Positions 1 through 5,073 of a DNA stretch of 5,073 nt are shown one piece after another. The notes under the pieces are model-generated. The model made no database searches. It saw only the letters and a list, made by a program, of their open reading frames with translations, and had not been told where the DNA came from. How positions within the stretch are numbered: the stretch's first letter is position 1; each line of letters starts with the position of its first letter. The translations under genes and the position numbers were made by a program. Source of the DNA: Verrucomicrobiota bacterium (GTDB taxonomy: Bacteria; Verrucomicrobiota; Verrucomicrobiia; Chthoniobacterales; Xiphinematobacteraceae). The DNA lies in NCBI GenBank assembly GCA_003176035.1, contig PSRL01000072.1:1-5073 (forward strand), read 5' to 3'.

Positions 1-249
1 CCGGAGAGGTGCTTAAAGGGGCGTTTGGTAGCGGCGTCGGATTTAAATAGGAGGGAAGCGGCGCACTTGCGGGTATGGATGGACGGGCAGAGGGAGTTTG
101 TAAGGGGATACTGGGAGCCGGATTGGCGGGCAGGGTTGTTCCGGAAATGCGGTAGGCGGGAGGAGGATCCATGGCAGGCCTCAGCGGTGAAATACCGGGA
201 GTTGGAGCAGGCGAGAGCGGAGCAGGAGTGTCTGAAGGCACCAGGGTAG
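1..249 (+). CDS. Unrecognised reading frame, open at left edge (partial or remnant)
   Basis: The frame is open from the first base to a TAG at 247-249, so it may be the C-terminal end of a longer gene; the only internal start-like codons near the edge are TTG at 25 and GTA-adjacent codons with no clear ribosome site. The 82 visible residues are hydrophilic and rich in Arg, Glu and Trp (for example RVWMDGQREF and GYWEPDW), and end in a Glu/Ala/Arg/Gln-rich stretch that could be helical or coiled. No signal peptide or membrane segment is seen. Codons such as CGG, AGG, GGG and GAG dominate, unlike the lut genes next door, which hints at a different origin. The next small frame follows in the same reading frame after a single stop. 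I do not recognise a family; it could be a real accessory gene end, a pseudogene, or non-coding G-rich DNA. Confidence 0.3.
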   Translation, partial: PERCLKGRLVAASDLNRREAAHLRVWMDGQREFVRGYWEPDWRAGLFRKCGRREEDPWQASAVKYRELEQARAEQECLKAPG

Positions 250-258
250 CGGAGGGAG

Positions 259-471
259 GTGACTCATTACTTTGATATCCGGGGGAGGATGGACGTGGCG
301 AAGGGAGCGACGAAGTTGGAGGAACCTGAGGTTCAGGCAGCGAAGGAAGAGGCCTTGACGAAGGAACAGCCGGTTGAATCGGAGTGCGATAGGGGGTCGG
401 AGCCCCCGGCCCAGTCGGAGAAGGGACTGAGGGCACACTGGCTGCCGGATAAACTTTTGGAGCTGGGATAA
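259..471 (+). CDS. Unrecognised small protein frame (70 aa), possibly continuation of the preceding frame
   Basis: A 70-residue frame starting at GTG 259 and ending at TAA 469-471. A purine-rich GGAGGGAG lies directly against the GTG, which is too close for a normal ribosome-binding site; ATG 289 is an alternative start with the same problem. The product is very acidic and polar in the middle (many Glu, Lys, Gln, Pro), looks low-complexity or disordered, and ends in LPDKLLELG. It is in the same frame as the upstream open frame, with only TAG at 247 and three codons between, so both may be one gene broken by a nonsense mutation. Its last 12 bases (460-471) resemble part of the repeat at the right edge of the window. 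Family unknown; the coding status itself is uncertain. Confidence 0.25.
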   Translation: MTHYFDIRGRMDVAKGATKLEEPEVQAAKEEALTKEQPVESECDRGSEPPAQSEKGLRAHWLPDKLLELG

Positions 472-535
472 CGGGGGGAACAGACACCTGAGGGGGAGTG
501 GGGCCCGATTGAGGAGGTGGGGTGGGCGCTAGCAC

Positions 536-560
536 TTGCGCTACAACGGAATTCGAAAAT
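536..560 (+). repeat. Partial match to the 3' end of the right-edge repeat
   Basis: The 11-mer TTGCGCTACAA at 536-546 is identical to 4966-4976 in repeat copy 1. After two unmatched bases both continue with GAAT, and after two or three more bases both have AAAAT, in the same order and orientation (536-560 against 4966-4989). A second shared block, GAGCTGGGA followed by ATAA, lies at 460-471 on the left and just before the 11-mer on the right, so the left side could be an old repeat copy split by about 64 bp of other sequence. The match was made by eye and is short. Confidence 0.35.
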
Positions 561-563
561 AGA

Positions 564-949
564 ATGACCCCCAAAAGCAGGAGCATAGTCACCACAGAAC
601 GACTTGCGGATGAGGAGCAAACCCGATGGCCTAACGAAATCGATAAATGGGCGGACCCCTTTTTTCCCAGTCGGTGAGCCAGAACAATCATGCGAATAGC
701 TCTCTAGAATAGATGTGGGCTTTTTTAGCGTGTCAATTTCCATTTCGCCCATGAGCACTAAAGTTTTTTTTTAAAGGCTTTTTGCAGCAGTTCTCGTCCA
801 TCGATCGCGCAACGATTTATGACCTTTGCGGAAGATCTTGTCGCCAGAAAGCCCTGGGCTATATCCATGATATGGACTTGGTTTTACAACAATGGCTGAG
901 GGAAAAAGATCCACAAAGTTGCTCTCATTTTATAGAGGTTTCGCTATAA
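564..949 (+). pseudogene. Decayed CHAD-domain-like gene
   Basis: Plus-strand translation gives protein-like pieces in successive frames. ATG 564 opens a 37-codon piece ending at TGA 675. The same frame continues with ARTIMRIAL (678-704) to TAG 705. Shifting by one base and again near 715 gives WAFLACQFPFRP (716-751), TGA 752, then 64 codons ending at TAA 947, including ALKFFFKGF, SIDRATIYDL and KALGYIHDMDLVLQQWL. Established knowledge: CHAD domains carry an 'HDxRVAxRRLRA' helix and a later 'LGxxHDxDVxxxxL' helix. The order and spacing of MRIAL...WAFLA and LGYIHDMDLVL fit the first half of such a domain, which is thought to bind polyphosphate. The conserved His-Asp before MRIAL is missing. A run of nine T (764-772) is a likely slippage site. 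The 3' end overlaps the end of convergent lutC by 25 bp. The protein cannot be made as it stands; the family call is by eye, and a different helical domain is possible. Confidence 0.42.
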
Positions 950-1644
950 CTGGCAAAAAGGATGCTGAGTCTTTTTGGGCCATGGGCGCCGAGGACGAGG
1001 ATGCGTTCGATGTCGCCGGTTCTACTTGGGCCTGTAATAAAGGAGAGATAAGGGGGGAGATTGTCGCCATAGCGGACCCGGAGAGAGCGAAATGCCTCAT
1101 TGAGATCAGGAACTAGCTGACTTTTGTGGGCAATCACTACATGATGAGGAGGAAGTACCGAGAGAGCGCGGCCACCCGAGTTCGTTGAAGAAATGAGCGC
1201 GCTTCCCGTTTGGGAGATCAGGCACTCGCAGCTGGTGATTCCTACATCACATCGTTCCAATTCCTGAGTAGCAAAAGGCAAATCCGTCCGTAATTGCGGC
1301 AAAGACAAAAAATCGACCGCTTCCTGACCAAAAGGAAGAGAGTGTGTGCCAATTTGCAGCCATCTTGAGGAAATGGCAAGCTGTTGTAAATTCTCGGTCA
1401 GCTCTTTGGGGGAATGACAAGGCATCCACTCAGCTTTCAGTGCAATCGCATTCTTTGCGAACAGCTCGACTTGGCCTTCCCAATCGTCCGGCACGGGAGG
1501 GAGCCACTGACTGTTCTCTGCCCGCAAGGGCGAAGCAGCTACCGGATGCCCACCATGTTGATTGAGATGTCTCGGTGGAGCCGCTTTGCGTAAGGCCTCT
1601 CGAATACGGGCAAGGATTCGAGAGCGGCTATCCTCAGGGGGCAT
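925..1644 (-). CDS. lutC: LutC: lactate utilisation protein C (LUD domain)
   Basis: A 239-residue protein, slightly longer at its C-terminus than is usual for the family. LutC is the LUD-domain subunit that acts with LutA and LutB in oxidising L-lactate to pyruvate in the cytoplasm; its exact chemical role is not settled. Visible features: an N-terminal helix (SRSRILARIREALRK, residues 6-20) that matches the usual start of LutC proteins, the core motif GITSCECLISQTGSALISS at 135-153, LSVLPPHHVVI at 161-171, and the terminal signature SFITGPSRTGDIER / LVLGAHGP at 201-222. The ATG start is supported by a strong GGAGGA six bases upstream, inside lutB. The gene overlaps lutB by 11 bp, which suggests coupled translation. 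The last residues (about 230-239, ASYSETSIK) read into the decayed convergent gene, so the tail may have been gained by loss of an earlier stop. Identification by motifs and operon order is firm. Confidence 0.93.
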   Translation of the reverse strand: MPPEDSRSRILARIREALRKAAPPRHLNQHGGHPVAASPLRAENSQWLPPVPDDWEGQVELFAKNAIALKAEWMPCHSPKELTENLQQLAISSRWLQIGTHSLPFGQEAVDFLSLPQLRTDLPFATQELERCDVGITSCECLISQTGSALISSTNSGGRALSVLPPHHVVIAHKSQLVPDLNEAFRSLRVRYGDNLPPYLSFITGPSRTGDIERILVLGAHGPKRLSILFASYSETSIK

Positions 1645-3037
1645 TTCGATTCCTCCAAATTTCTTTAAAAGATTGAGCTGGAGCAGGGGGTAAATCGCGA
1701 GATTGGGTCCAGGCTCGAACGGGGTCTAAAAAACTATTTTGAATTTTTCGATGCAAAGGTAGGGCGATGCGGATTAGTGGGGAAGCCCAACGGTAAAGCT
1801 GTGGACGTTTCATCACAAAACCGAAAATGCGGTACATGCATTGTTCGGTGAAAGTCGGCTTTTGGCGGACCGCATTTCTTCGGTTTTGAAGAAGATGATG
1901 ATGGAGATCAATGCGGACCGGGCATGTTTCCGTGCAGGCACCGCAAAGCGAGGATGCGGAAGAAAGGTGTTTCCAGGATTGCAAGCCACGCAGATGTGGC
2001 GTGATCACCGATCCGATTGGGCCCTGGTAGGTGGTGCCGTAGCTGTGGCCTCCAATATTTTTATAAATGGGACAGACGTTTAAACAGGCGCCACATCGAA
2101 TACAATGAAGCGCATCCCGCTGTTCCGAATCCGCCAACAAAGTGGTGCGACCGTTGTCCAGAAAAACAACATGCATTTCTTCAGGACCGTCGGTTTCTCC
2201 AGGCTGACGCGGGCCACCAATCAGGGTATTATAGCAAGTGAGTGGCTGTCCGGCGCCGGCTGTGGCTAGCATGGGAAGCAACAATGCAAGATCAGCGACC
2301 TTTGGAATAATTTTTTCGATTCCCACTATCGCAACATGGATTCGAGGGAGGCTTGTACTCAATCGGGCGTTTCCCTCATTCTCCGTGATGGAAATCATGC
2401 CAGTTTCGGCCACCGCAAAATTGGCTCCGCTAATGCCCATTTCGGCCGTGCAATATAGTTCTCGTAACGCTTGCCGCGCGATCAAAGTCAATTCTTCGGG
2501 ATTGTCAGTCGGATGAGAGCCGAGTTTTTCCTGAAAAATAGCGCTGACCTCATTTCGACTCAGGTGCATTGCCGGAAAAACAATGTGATAAGGAGCCTCT
2601 TGGCGAAGTTGAACAATGAATTCGCCCAAATCGCTTTCCACAACCTGATAGCCTTCTTTTTCCAAGGCTTGGCCCAGGTGGATCTCTTCGCCTGTCATCG
2701 TCTTGGATTTCACGATGCATCGGACCTTTCCCGCCTTCGCAACGGCAGCGATATAGCGACACGCATCAAGTCCCGTGGAAGCCCAAAAAACCTTTGCTCC
2801 ACGCGCGGAAATGCGATCTGCAAATTCCACAAGATATTTGTCCATCCGGTTGATCGCCTCGTACTTAATTCCACCAGCGGCGGTACGAGCGGATTGCCAG
2901 TCCCTAAAACGCGAGCGCATCTCGTCCCGTTGGGCGTAATAGCGGGACATTGCTGTTTGAATGCGATATCGGTGCTCCAAATTGCGCGCCAGCGCGCGAG
3001 CACTTTGATGGAAACGTCGCGAGAATGAGAAACCCAT
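1634..3037 (-). CDS. lutB: LutB: lactate utilisation iron-sulfur protein
   Basis: A 467-residue protein, the normal length for LutB. It combines a LUD-type domain with a ferredoxin-like iron-sulfur domain and is expected to carry electrons from lactate oxidation by the LutABC complex. The LUD part spans roughly residues 60-305, with VKSKTMTGEEIHL (109-121), the core ISGANFAVAETGMISITENEGN (202-223), and a TLIGGPRQPGETDGPEE loop (271-287). The ferredoxin part has C312, C315, C318, C322-Pro (CIRCGACLNVCP) and C365, C368, C372-Pro (SLCGACTETCP); a Ser (362) sits where a classical second cluster would have an eighth Cys, as I recall is usual in this family. A C-terminal helical extension follows (about 395-467). 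It begins 18 bp after lutA. The ATG has no Shine-Dalgarno sequence, and upstream in-frame there is a stop (TAA) before any other start, so translation probably depends on coupling to lutA. Confidence 0.95.
   Translation of the reverse strand: MGFSFSRRFHQSARALARNLEHRYRIQTAMSRYYAQRDEMRSRFRDWQSARTAAGGIKYEAINRMDKYLVEFADRISARGAKVFWASTGLDACRYIAAVAKAGKVRCIVKSKTMTGEEIHLGQALEKEGYQVVESDLGEFIVQLRQEAPYHIVFPAMHLSRNEVSAIFQEKLGSHPTDNPEELTLIARQALRELYCTAEMGISGANFAVAETGMISITENEGNARLSTSLPRIHVAIVGIEKIIPKVADLALLLPMLATAGAGQPLTCYNTLIGGPRQPGETDGPEEMHVVFLDNGRTTLLADSEQRDALHCIRCGACLNVCPIYKNIGGHSYGTTYQGPIGSVITPHLRGLQSWKHLSSASSLCGACTETCPVRIDLHHHLLQNRRNAVRQKPTFTEQCMYRIFGFVMKRPQLYRWASPLIRIALPLHRKIQNSFLDPVRAWTQSRDLPPAPAQSFKEIWRNRNAP
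1651..1656 (-). promoter_or_regulatory. Ribosome-binding site of lutC
   Basis: On the minus strand GGAGGA (within TTGGAGGAA) lies six bases before the lutC ATG and inside the last codons of lutB. It is the strongest ribosome site in the operon and decides the lutC start. lutB in contrast has none. Confidence 0.8.
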
Positions 3038-3055
3038 TGCAGTGAATAAATATTG

Positions 3056-3787
3056 TTATGCTTCGCCGGAAGCTAAAACCTCAGCCAGATGAAGGGCCCG
3101 CACCGCCCGTAGAGGGCCCTGCTGACGGCTCAGAAGCCCTTGTATCTGCATCAGACAACTCGAATCGTTAGAAACGAGATAGTCGGCCTGAGTTTCACTG
3201 ATCGAAGCGCATTTTACTTCTGCCATAGCGGTGGAAATTTCCGGAAATTTGACTGCGAAAGTCCCTCCAAAACCGCAACAAGTCTCGGCCTCCTGCATTT
3301 CGACCAGCTCCAGCCCCCGGACATTCTTTAATAACTTCCGTGGCTCTTGTTTGATGCCCAATTCACGAAGGCCGTGACAGCCATCGTGAAAGGTGACCTT
3401 CCCGCGAAAAGTTGCCCCAACGTCTGTAACCCCTAACACATTGACCAGGAAGGAGGAAAATTCATAAACCTTCGAGGCGAAATGCCGTGCCTCCTCTTCG
3501 CAGACCGTGCCGTGGAAAAGCTCAGGCGAAAAAATTTTCAGCATAGCACCACAGGACCCTGATGCGCTCACAATCGCATCGGCATTTCGAAAAATGTCGA
3601 ACATCCGTTTGGTTAAGGCCCCTGCTTCGGCCCAATACCCCGAATTAAACGCCGGCTGACCGCAACAAGTTTGGTCTTCCGGGTATTCCACTGTATGTCC
3701 CAGACGTTCAAAAATTTTTATCATCCCTAAGCCGACTTGCGGATAAAATTGATCCACAAAGCAGGGAATAAAGAGGGAAATACGCAT
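3056..3787 (-). CDS. lutA: LutA: lactate utilisation protein A (CCG-domain, heterodisulfide-reductase-like)
   Basis: A 243-residue protein of the CCG-domain (DUF224) family also found in GlcF and heterodisulfide reductase subunit B. LutA is the first gene product of the L-lactate oxidation operon and is expected to bind an iron-sulfur centre through its cysteines. Two CCG repeats are complete: C9 with IPCFVDQFYP, CCGQPAFNSGY at 41-51 and SGSCGAML at 76-83; then CHGLRELG at 137-144, CCGFGGTFAVK at 170-180 and C211 in SNDSSCLMQIQG. There is no signal peptide or membrane segment. The start is the ATG at 3787, with GAAAGG five bases upstream (3793-3798); it matches the usual N-terminus of the family. 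It is the promoter-proximal gene, followed by lutB after 18 bp. The identification rests on motifs, length and operon order and is firm. Confidence 0.95.
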   Translation of the reverse strand: MRISLFIPCFVDQFYPQVGLGMIKIFERLGHTVEYPEDQTCCGQPAFNSGYWAEAGALTKRMFDIFRNADAIVSASGSCGAMLKIFSPELFHGTVCEEEARHFASKVYEFSSFLVNVLGVTDVGATFRGKVTFHDGCHGLRELGIKQEPRKLLKNVRGLELVEMQEAETCCGFGGTFAVKFPEISTAMAEVKCASISETQADYLVSNDSSCLMQIQGLLSRQQGPLRAVRALHLAEVLASGEA

Positions 3788-4091
3788 GACTGCCTTTCTT
3801 GACGCTTAGCATAAAGTAAACGGCAACGGCATGAGAAATTAAGCGCTTTTTTGATTTCAGCTCCAGAGCATTTATTAACTAAATAGTTACATGCTGCAAG
3901 AAATTGCCCATGGACCGTGTTCTGAGATGACTCGCACTTTTGGCCCGACGGTGTGGCAATCGATAGATGGACAACAACATACAATTATTTAATTAAAAAC
4001 CGCTCTGGGAAAATGTCTGCGGACGTCACCATCAGATTATTTTTGGACAGATTCTGGGAAGCTATGTCAAAATGGACCCTCTCAATATTAT
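3788..4091. promoter_or_regulatory. Divergent intergenic region: promoters for lutABC (minus) and the DNA glycosylase (plus)
   Basis: These 304 bases lie between the divergent start codons of lutA and the glycosylase gene and must hold both promoters unless transcription enters from further away. The middle is A+T-rich, with an AT-only palindrome TTAATTAA at about 3989-3996. For lutA, TTGCAG (complement of about 3896-3901) followed after 16 bases by TAATAA is a weak minus-35/minus-10 pair; TATGCT nearer the gene is another possible minus-10 with no good minus-35. For the glycosylase, TTGGAC at about 4043-4048 with TATGTC downstream is poorly spaced. No riboswitch, small gene or terminator is convincing here, and frames crossing it look like shadows. 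Confidence 0.45.
3876..3889. promoter_or_regulatory. Candidate operator: 14-bp inverted repeat upstream of lutA
   Basis: TAACT-AAAT-AGTTA is a perfect inverted repeat with 5-bp arms and a 4-bp centre, about 90 bp upstream of the lutA start. It would sit between the weak minus-35 and minus-10 elements read toward lutA, a usual place for a repressor site. Lactate operons are often controlled by GntR-family LutR/LldR proteins, but none is encoded in the window and the sequence is not a recognised LldR site. A short A+T-rich palindrome can also arise by chance. Confidence 0.25.
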
Positions 4092-4958
4092 ATGGAATCG
4101 GATCAAACGAATAAGAGGTGGATCGACCTGCCAGCTGTACCGTTTGATCTGGAAAAAACGTTGCAAAGTGGACAGGTATTTCATTGGAAACTGGAAATGG
4201 GTCTCTGTCGAGGGCTCGTGGGAGAGGAGGTTTTGACGCTGCGACGAGGGCAAGAAGGCTGGCAGGTGCCGACGAAGCGATCCCTGGAATTGGCCATTCG
4301 ATACTTCTCACTTGACCATCCCTTAGAAAATATTTGGTCCACATTTCCTGATGATGCGTTTTCACAGGCTGCTTTAGAGAGCTGCCGAGGGCTCCGGCTC
4401 ATCCGTCAACCTCAATGGGAGTGCCTCGCGACCTTTATTACTTCACCCCTCAAACAAGTGGCCCACATTAGTCAAATGTCCCTTTCACTTCGGAAAAAAT
4501 ATGGTACTCCAGTTCGAGGGGGGTGGGCGTATCCTCCTGCGGAAGTCATTGCCTCTCTGAAAGAAGAAGATTTGCGCGCCTGTGGTCTCGGCTTTAGAGC
4601 CCGCGGGCTTCTTGGGACGGCACGGGCAGTTGCCACAGGAAAATTGGATCTGGAGGCATTAAAGGACATGGAGACGCCTCGAGCCTTCGAGGCACTGATG
4701 CAAGCGCCTGGTGTGGGAGAAAAGGTGGCCCATTGTGTTTTGCTCTTTGCCTATGAAAGGCTAGAGGTGGTGCCGGTGGACGTTTGGATAGGCAGAGTCC
4801 TTCTCCAAATGCGGCGTGGGCGTCGCGGGAAGCCAGCACAACTTCAAAAGTATTCGCAACGTCGATTTGGTCCTTATGCCGGTTATGTGCAACAATATCT
4901 CTTTCATCATGCGCGGACTGCGTCCGGTTCTCTTAGAAGCCGAGAGCTGGGAAAATAA
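4092..4958 (+). CDS. ogg: OGG1-type 8-oxoguanine DNA glycosylase/AP lyase
   Basis: A 288-residue protein of the OGG1 group in the helix-hairpin-helix GPD superfamily. It should excise 8-oxoguanine opposite cytosine and nick the resulting abasic site in base excision repair. The N-terminal OGG domain (about 14-95) has LQSGQVFHW (24-32) and the YFSLDHPL segment (71-78). The glycosylase domain has GLRLIRQPQWECLATFITSP (100-119), GLGFRAR (165-171), the hairpin PGVGEKVAHC with the catalytic Lys 211 and Cys 215, VPVDVW with the catalytic Asp 230, and FGPYAGYVQQYLF (259-271). These match human K249, C253, D268 and WGPYAGWAQ. The human Asn-Asn-Asn and Arg154 region is replaced by LKQVAHI. ATG 4092 is chosen by homology; no Shine-Dalgarno sequence precedes it. 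It is divergent from lutA. The last 15 residues (274-288) and the stop lie in a repeated sequence, so the C-terminal tail is probably not ancestral. Confidence 0.92.
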   Translation: MESDQTNKRWIDLPAVPFDLEKTLQSGQVFHWKLEMGLCRGLVGEEVLTLRRGQEGWQVPTKRSLELAIRYFSLDHPLENIWSTFPDDAFSQAALESCRGLRLIRQPQWECLATFITSPLKQVAHISQMSLSLRKKYGTPVRGGWAYPPAEVIASLKEEDLRACGLGFRARGLLGTARAVATGKLDLEALKDMETPRAFEALMQAPGVGEKVAHCVLLFAYERLEVVPVDVWIGRVLLQMRRGRRGKPAQLQKYSQRRFGPYAGYVQQYLFHHARTASGSLRSRELGK

Positions 4959-4982
4959 GGTGTTTTTGCGCTACAAATGAAT
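4910..4982 (+). repeat. Direct repeat copy 1 (overlaps the glycosylase 3' end)
   Basis: This sequence recurs at 5002-5073 with three substitutions and one missing A. It begins TGCGCGGACT and ends CTACAAATGAAT. Near its start is a small hairpin, CGGAC-TGC-GTCCG, preserved in copy 2 with loop TTC. The copy encodes residues 274-288 and the TAA stop of the glycosylase, then continues into non-coding DNA. Copies are separated by 19 bases (4983-5001), giving a 92-bp period. It is not a standard terminator: the T-run (TGTTTTTGCG) is far from the hairpin. Confidence 0.9.
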
Positions 4983-5001
4983 GTAAAATCACTGCGGGCC
5001 T

Positions 5002-5073
5002 TGCGCGGACTTCGTCCGGTCCTTTTAGAAGCCGAGAGCTGGGAAATAAGGTGTTTTTGCGCTACAAATGAAT
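5002..5073 (+). repeat. Direct repeat copy 2, running to the window edge
   Basis: About 94% identical to copy 1 by hand alignment. It lies wholly outside the glycosylase gene. Relative to copy 1 it has T for G in the hairpin loop, two T/C exchanges, and one A fewer in the GGAAATAAGG segment. That deletion would remove the in-frame TAA found in copy 1. It stops at the last base of the window, so the unit and any further copies may continue beyond. Confidence 0.9.

Noticed and set aside
333..758. 141-residue minus-strand open frame across the left non-coding region
   Set aside because: The composition is Ser/Pro-rich and looks like the antisense of G-rich DNA and of the CHAD-like remnant; no ribosome site or motif was seen.
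866..878. Small hairpin TCCAT-GAT-ATGGA downstream of lutC
   Set aside because: The stem is only 5 bp, has no T-run following on the minus strand and is part of the CHAD-like coding remnant, so I do not call it a terminator.
892..1116. 74-residue plus-strand open frame at the lutC 3' end
   Set aside because: Most of it is antisense to the conserved lutC C-terminal motif SFITGPSRTGDIER, so it is a shadow.
2471..3028. 185-residue plus-strand open frame antisense to lutB
   Set aside because: It lies wholly within lutB, which has clear LUD motifs; the antisense product has no recognisable motif and reads as a frame shadow.
3841..3853. AAGCGCTT palindrome followed by T residues as a terminator
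   Set aside because: An 8-bp palindrome without a loop cannot form a terminator hairpin, and its position upstream of both genes makes no sense for termination.
3727..3984. 85-residue minus-strand open frame between lutA and the glycosylase gene
   Set aside because: It overlaps the start of lutA in another frame, has a Cys-rich low-quality composition and no motif; the region is better explained as promoters.
3985..4365. 126-residue minus-strand open frame opposite the glycosylase start
   Set aside because: Most of it is antisense to the conserved N-terminal glycosylase domain; no independent coding evidence.
4910..5073. CRISPR array or integron attC sites
   Set aside because: Repeat units of 72 bp with one 19-bp gap do not fit CRISPR spacing, no cas or integrase gene is visible, and the attC core pattern is absent.

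Overview
The window reads as a bacterial chromosome segment of roughly half G+C. Three genes on the minus strand form an intact lactate-utilisation operon, lutA-lutB-lutC. A divergent plus-strand gene encodes an OGG1-type 8-oxoguanine DNA glycosylase. The protein styles would fit a Verrucomicrobiota-like or other Gram-negative, oxygen-respiring bacterium, but nothing here fixes the taxon. There are no tRNA or rRNA genes, no CRISPR array and no recognisable transposase.

Layout. (a) 1-471: a G-rich stretch with two short, unrecognised plus-strand reading frames, in the same frame and separated by one TAG. The first is open at the left edge. They may be one broken gene. (b) 472-563: non-coding, holding a 25-bp sequence (536-560) that resembles the end of the repeat at the right edge. 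(c) 564-949: the decayed remains of a plus-strand gene whose fragments look like a CHAD domain. It is interrupted by stops and frame changes, and its last 25 bases overlap the 3' end of lutC. (d) 925-3787, minus strand: lutA, an 18-bp gap, lutB, then lutC overlapping lutB by 11 bp. (e) 3788-4091: a 304-bp divergent promoter region with a 14-bp inverted repeat about 90 bp upstream of lutA. (f) 4092-4958: the DNA glycosylase gene. (g) 4910-5073: two direct copies of a ~72-bp repeat with a 92-bp period. The first encodes the last 15 residues and the stop codon of the glycosylase; the second runs to the window edge.

Function. LutA, LutB and LutC together are expected to oxidise L-lactate to pyruvate through iron-sulfur clusters, passing electrons to the respiratory chain. 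No lactate permease or LutR/LldR-type regulator lies in the window. The glycosylase is a separate housekeeping repair function that shares only the intergenic promoter region.

I do not see a convincing undescribed multi-gene system. The most interesting items are the repeat that has become the C-terminus of the glycosylase, its possible third partial copy at 536-560, and the unrecorded CHAD-like pseudogene converging on lutC.
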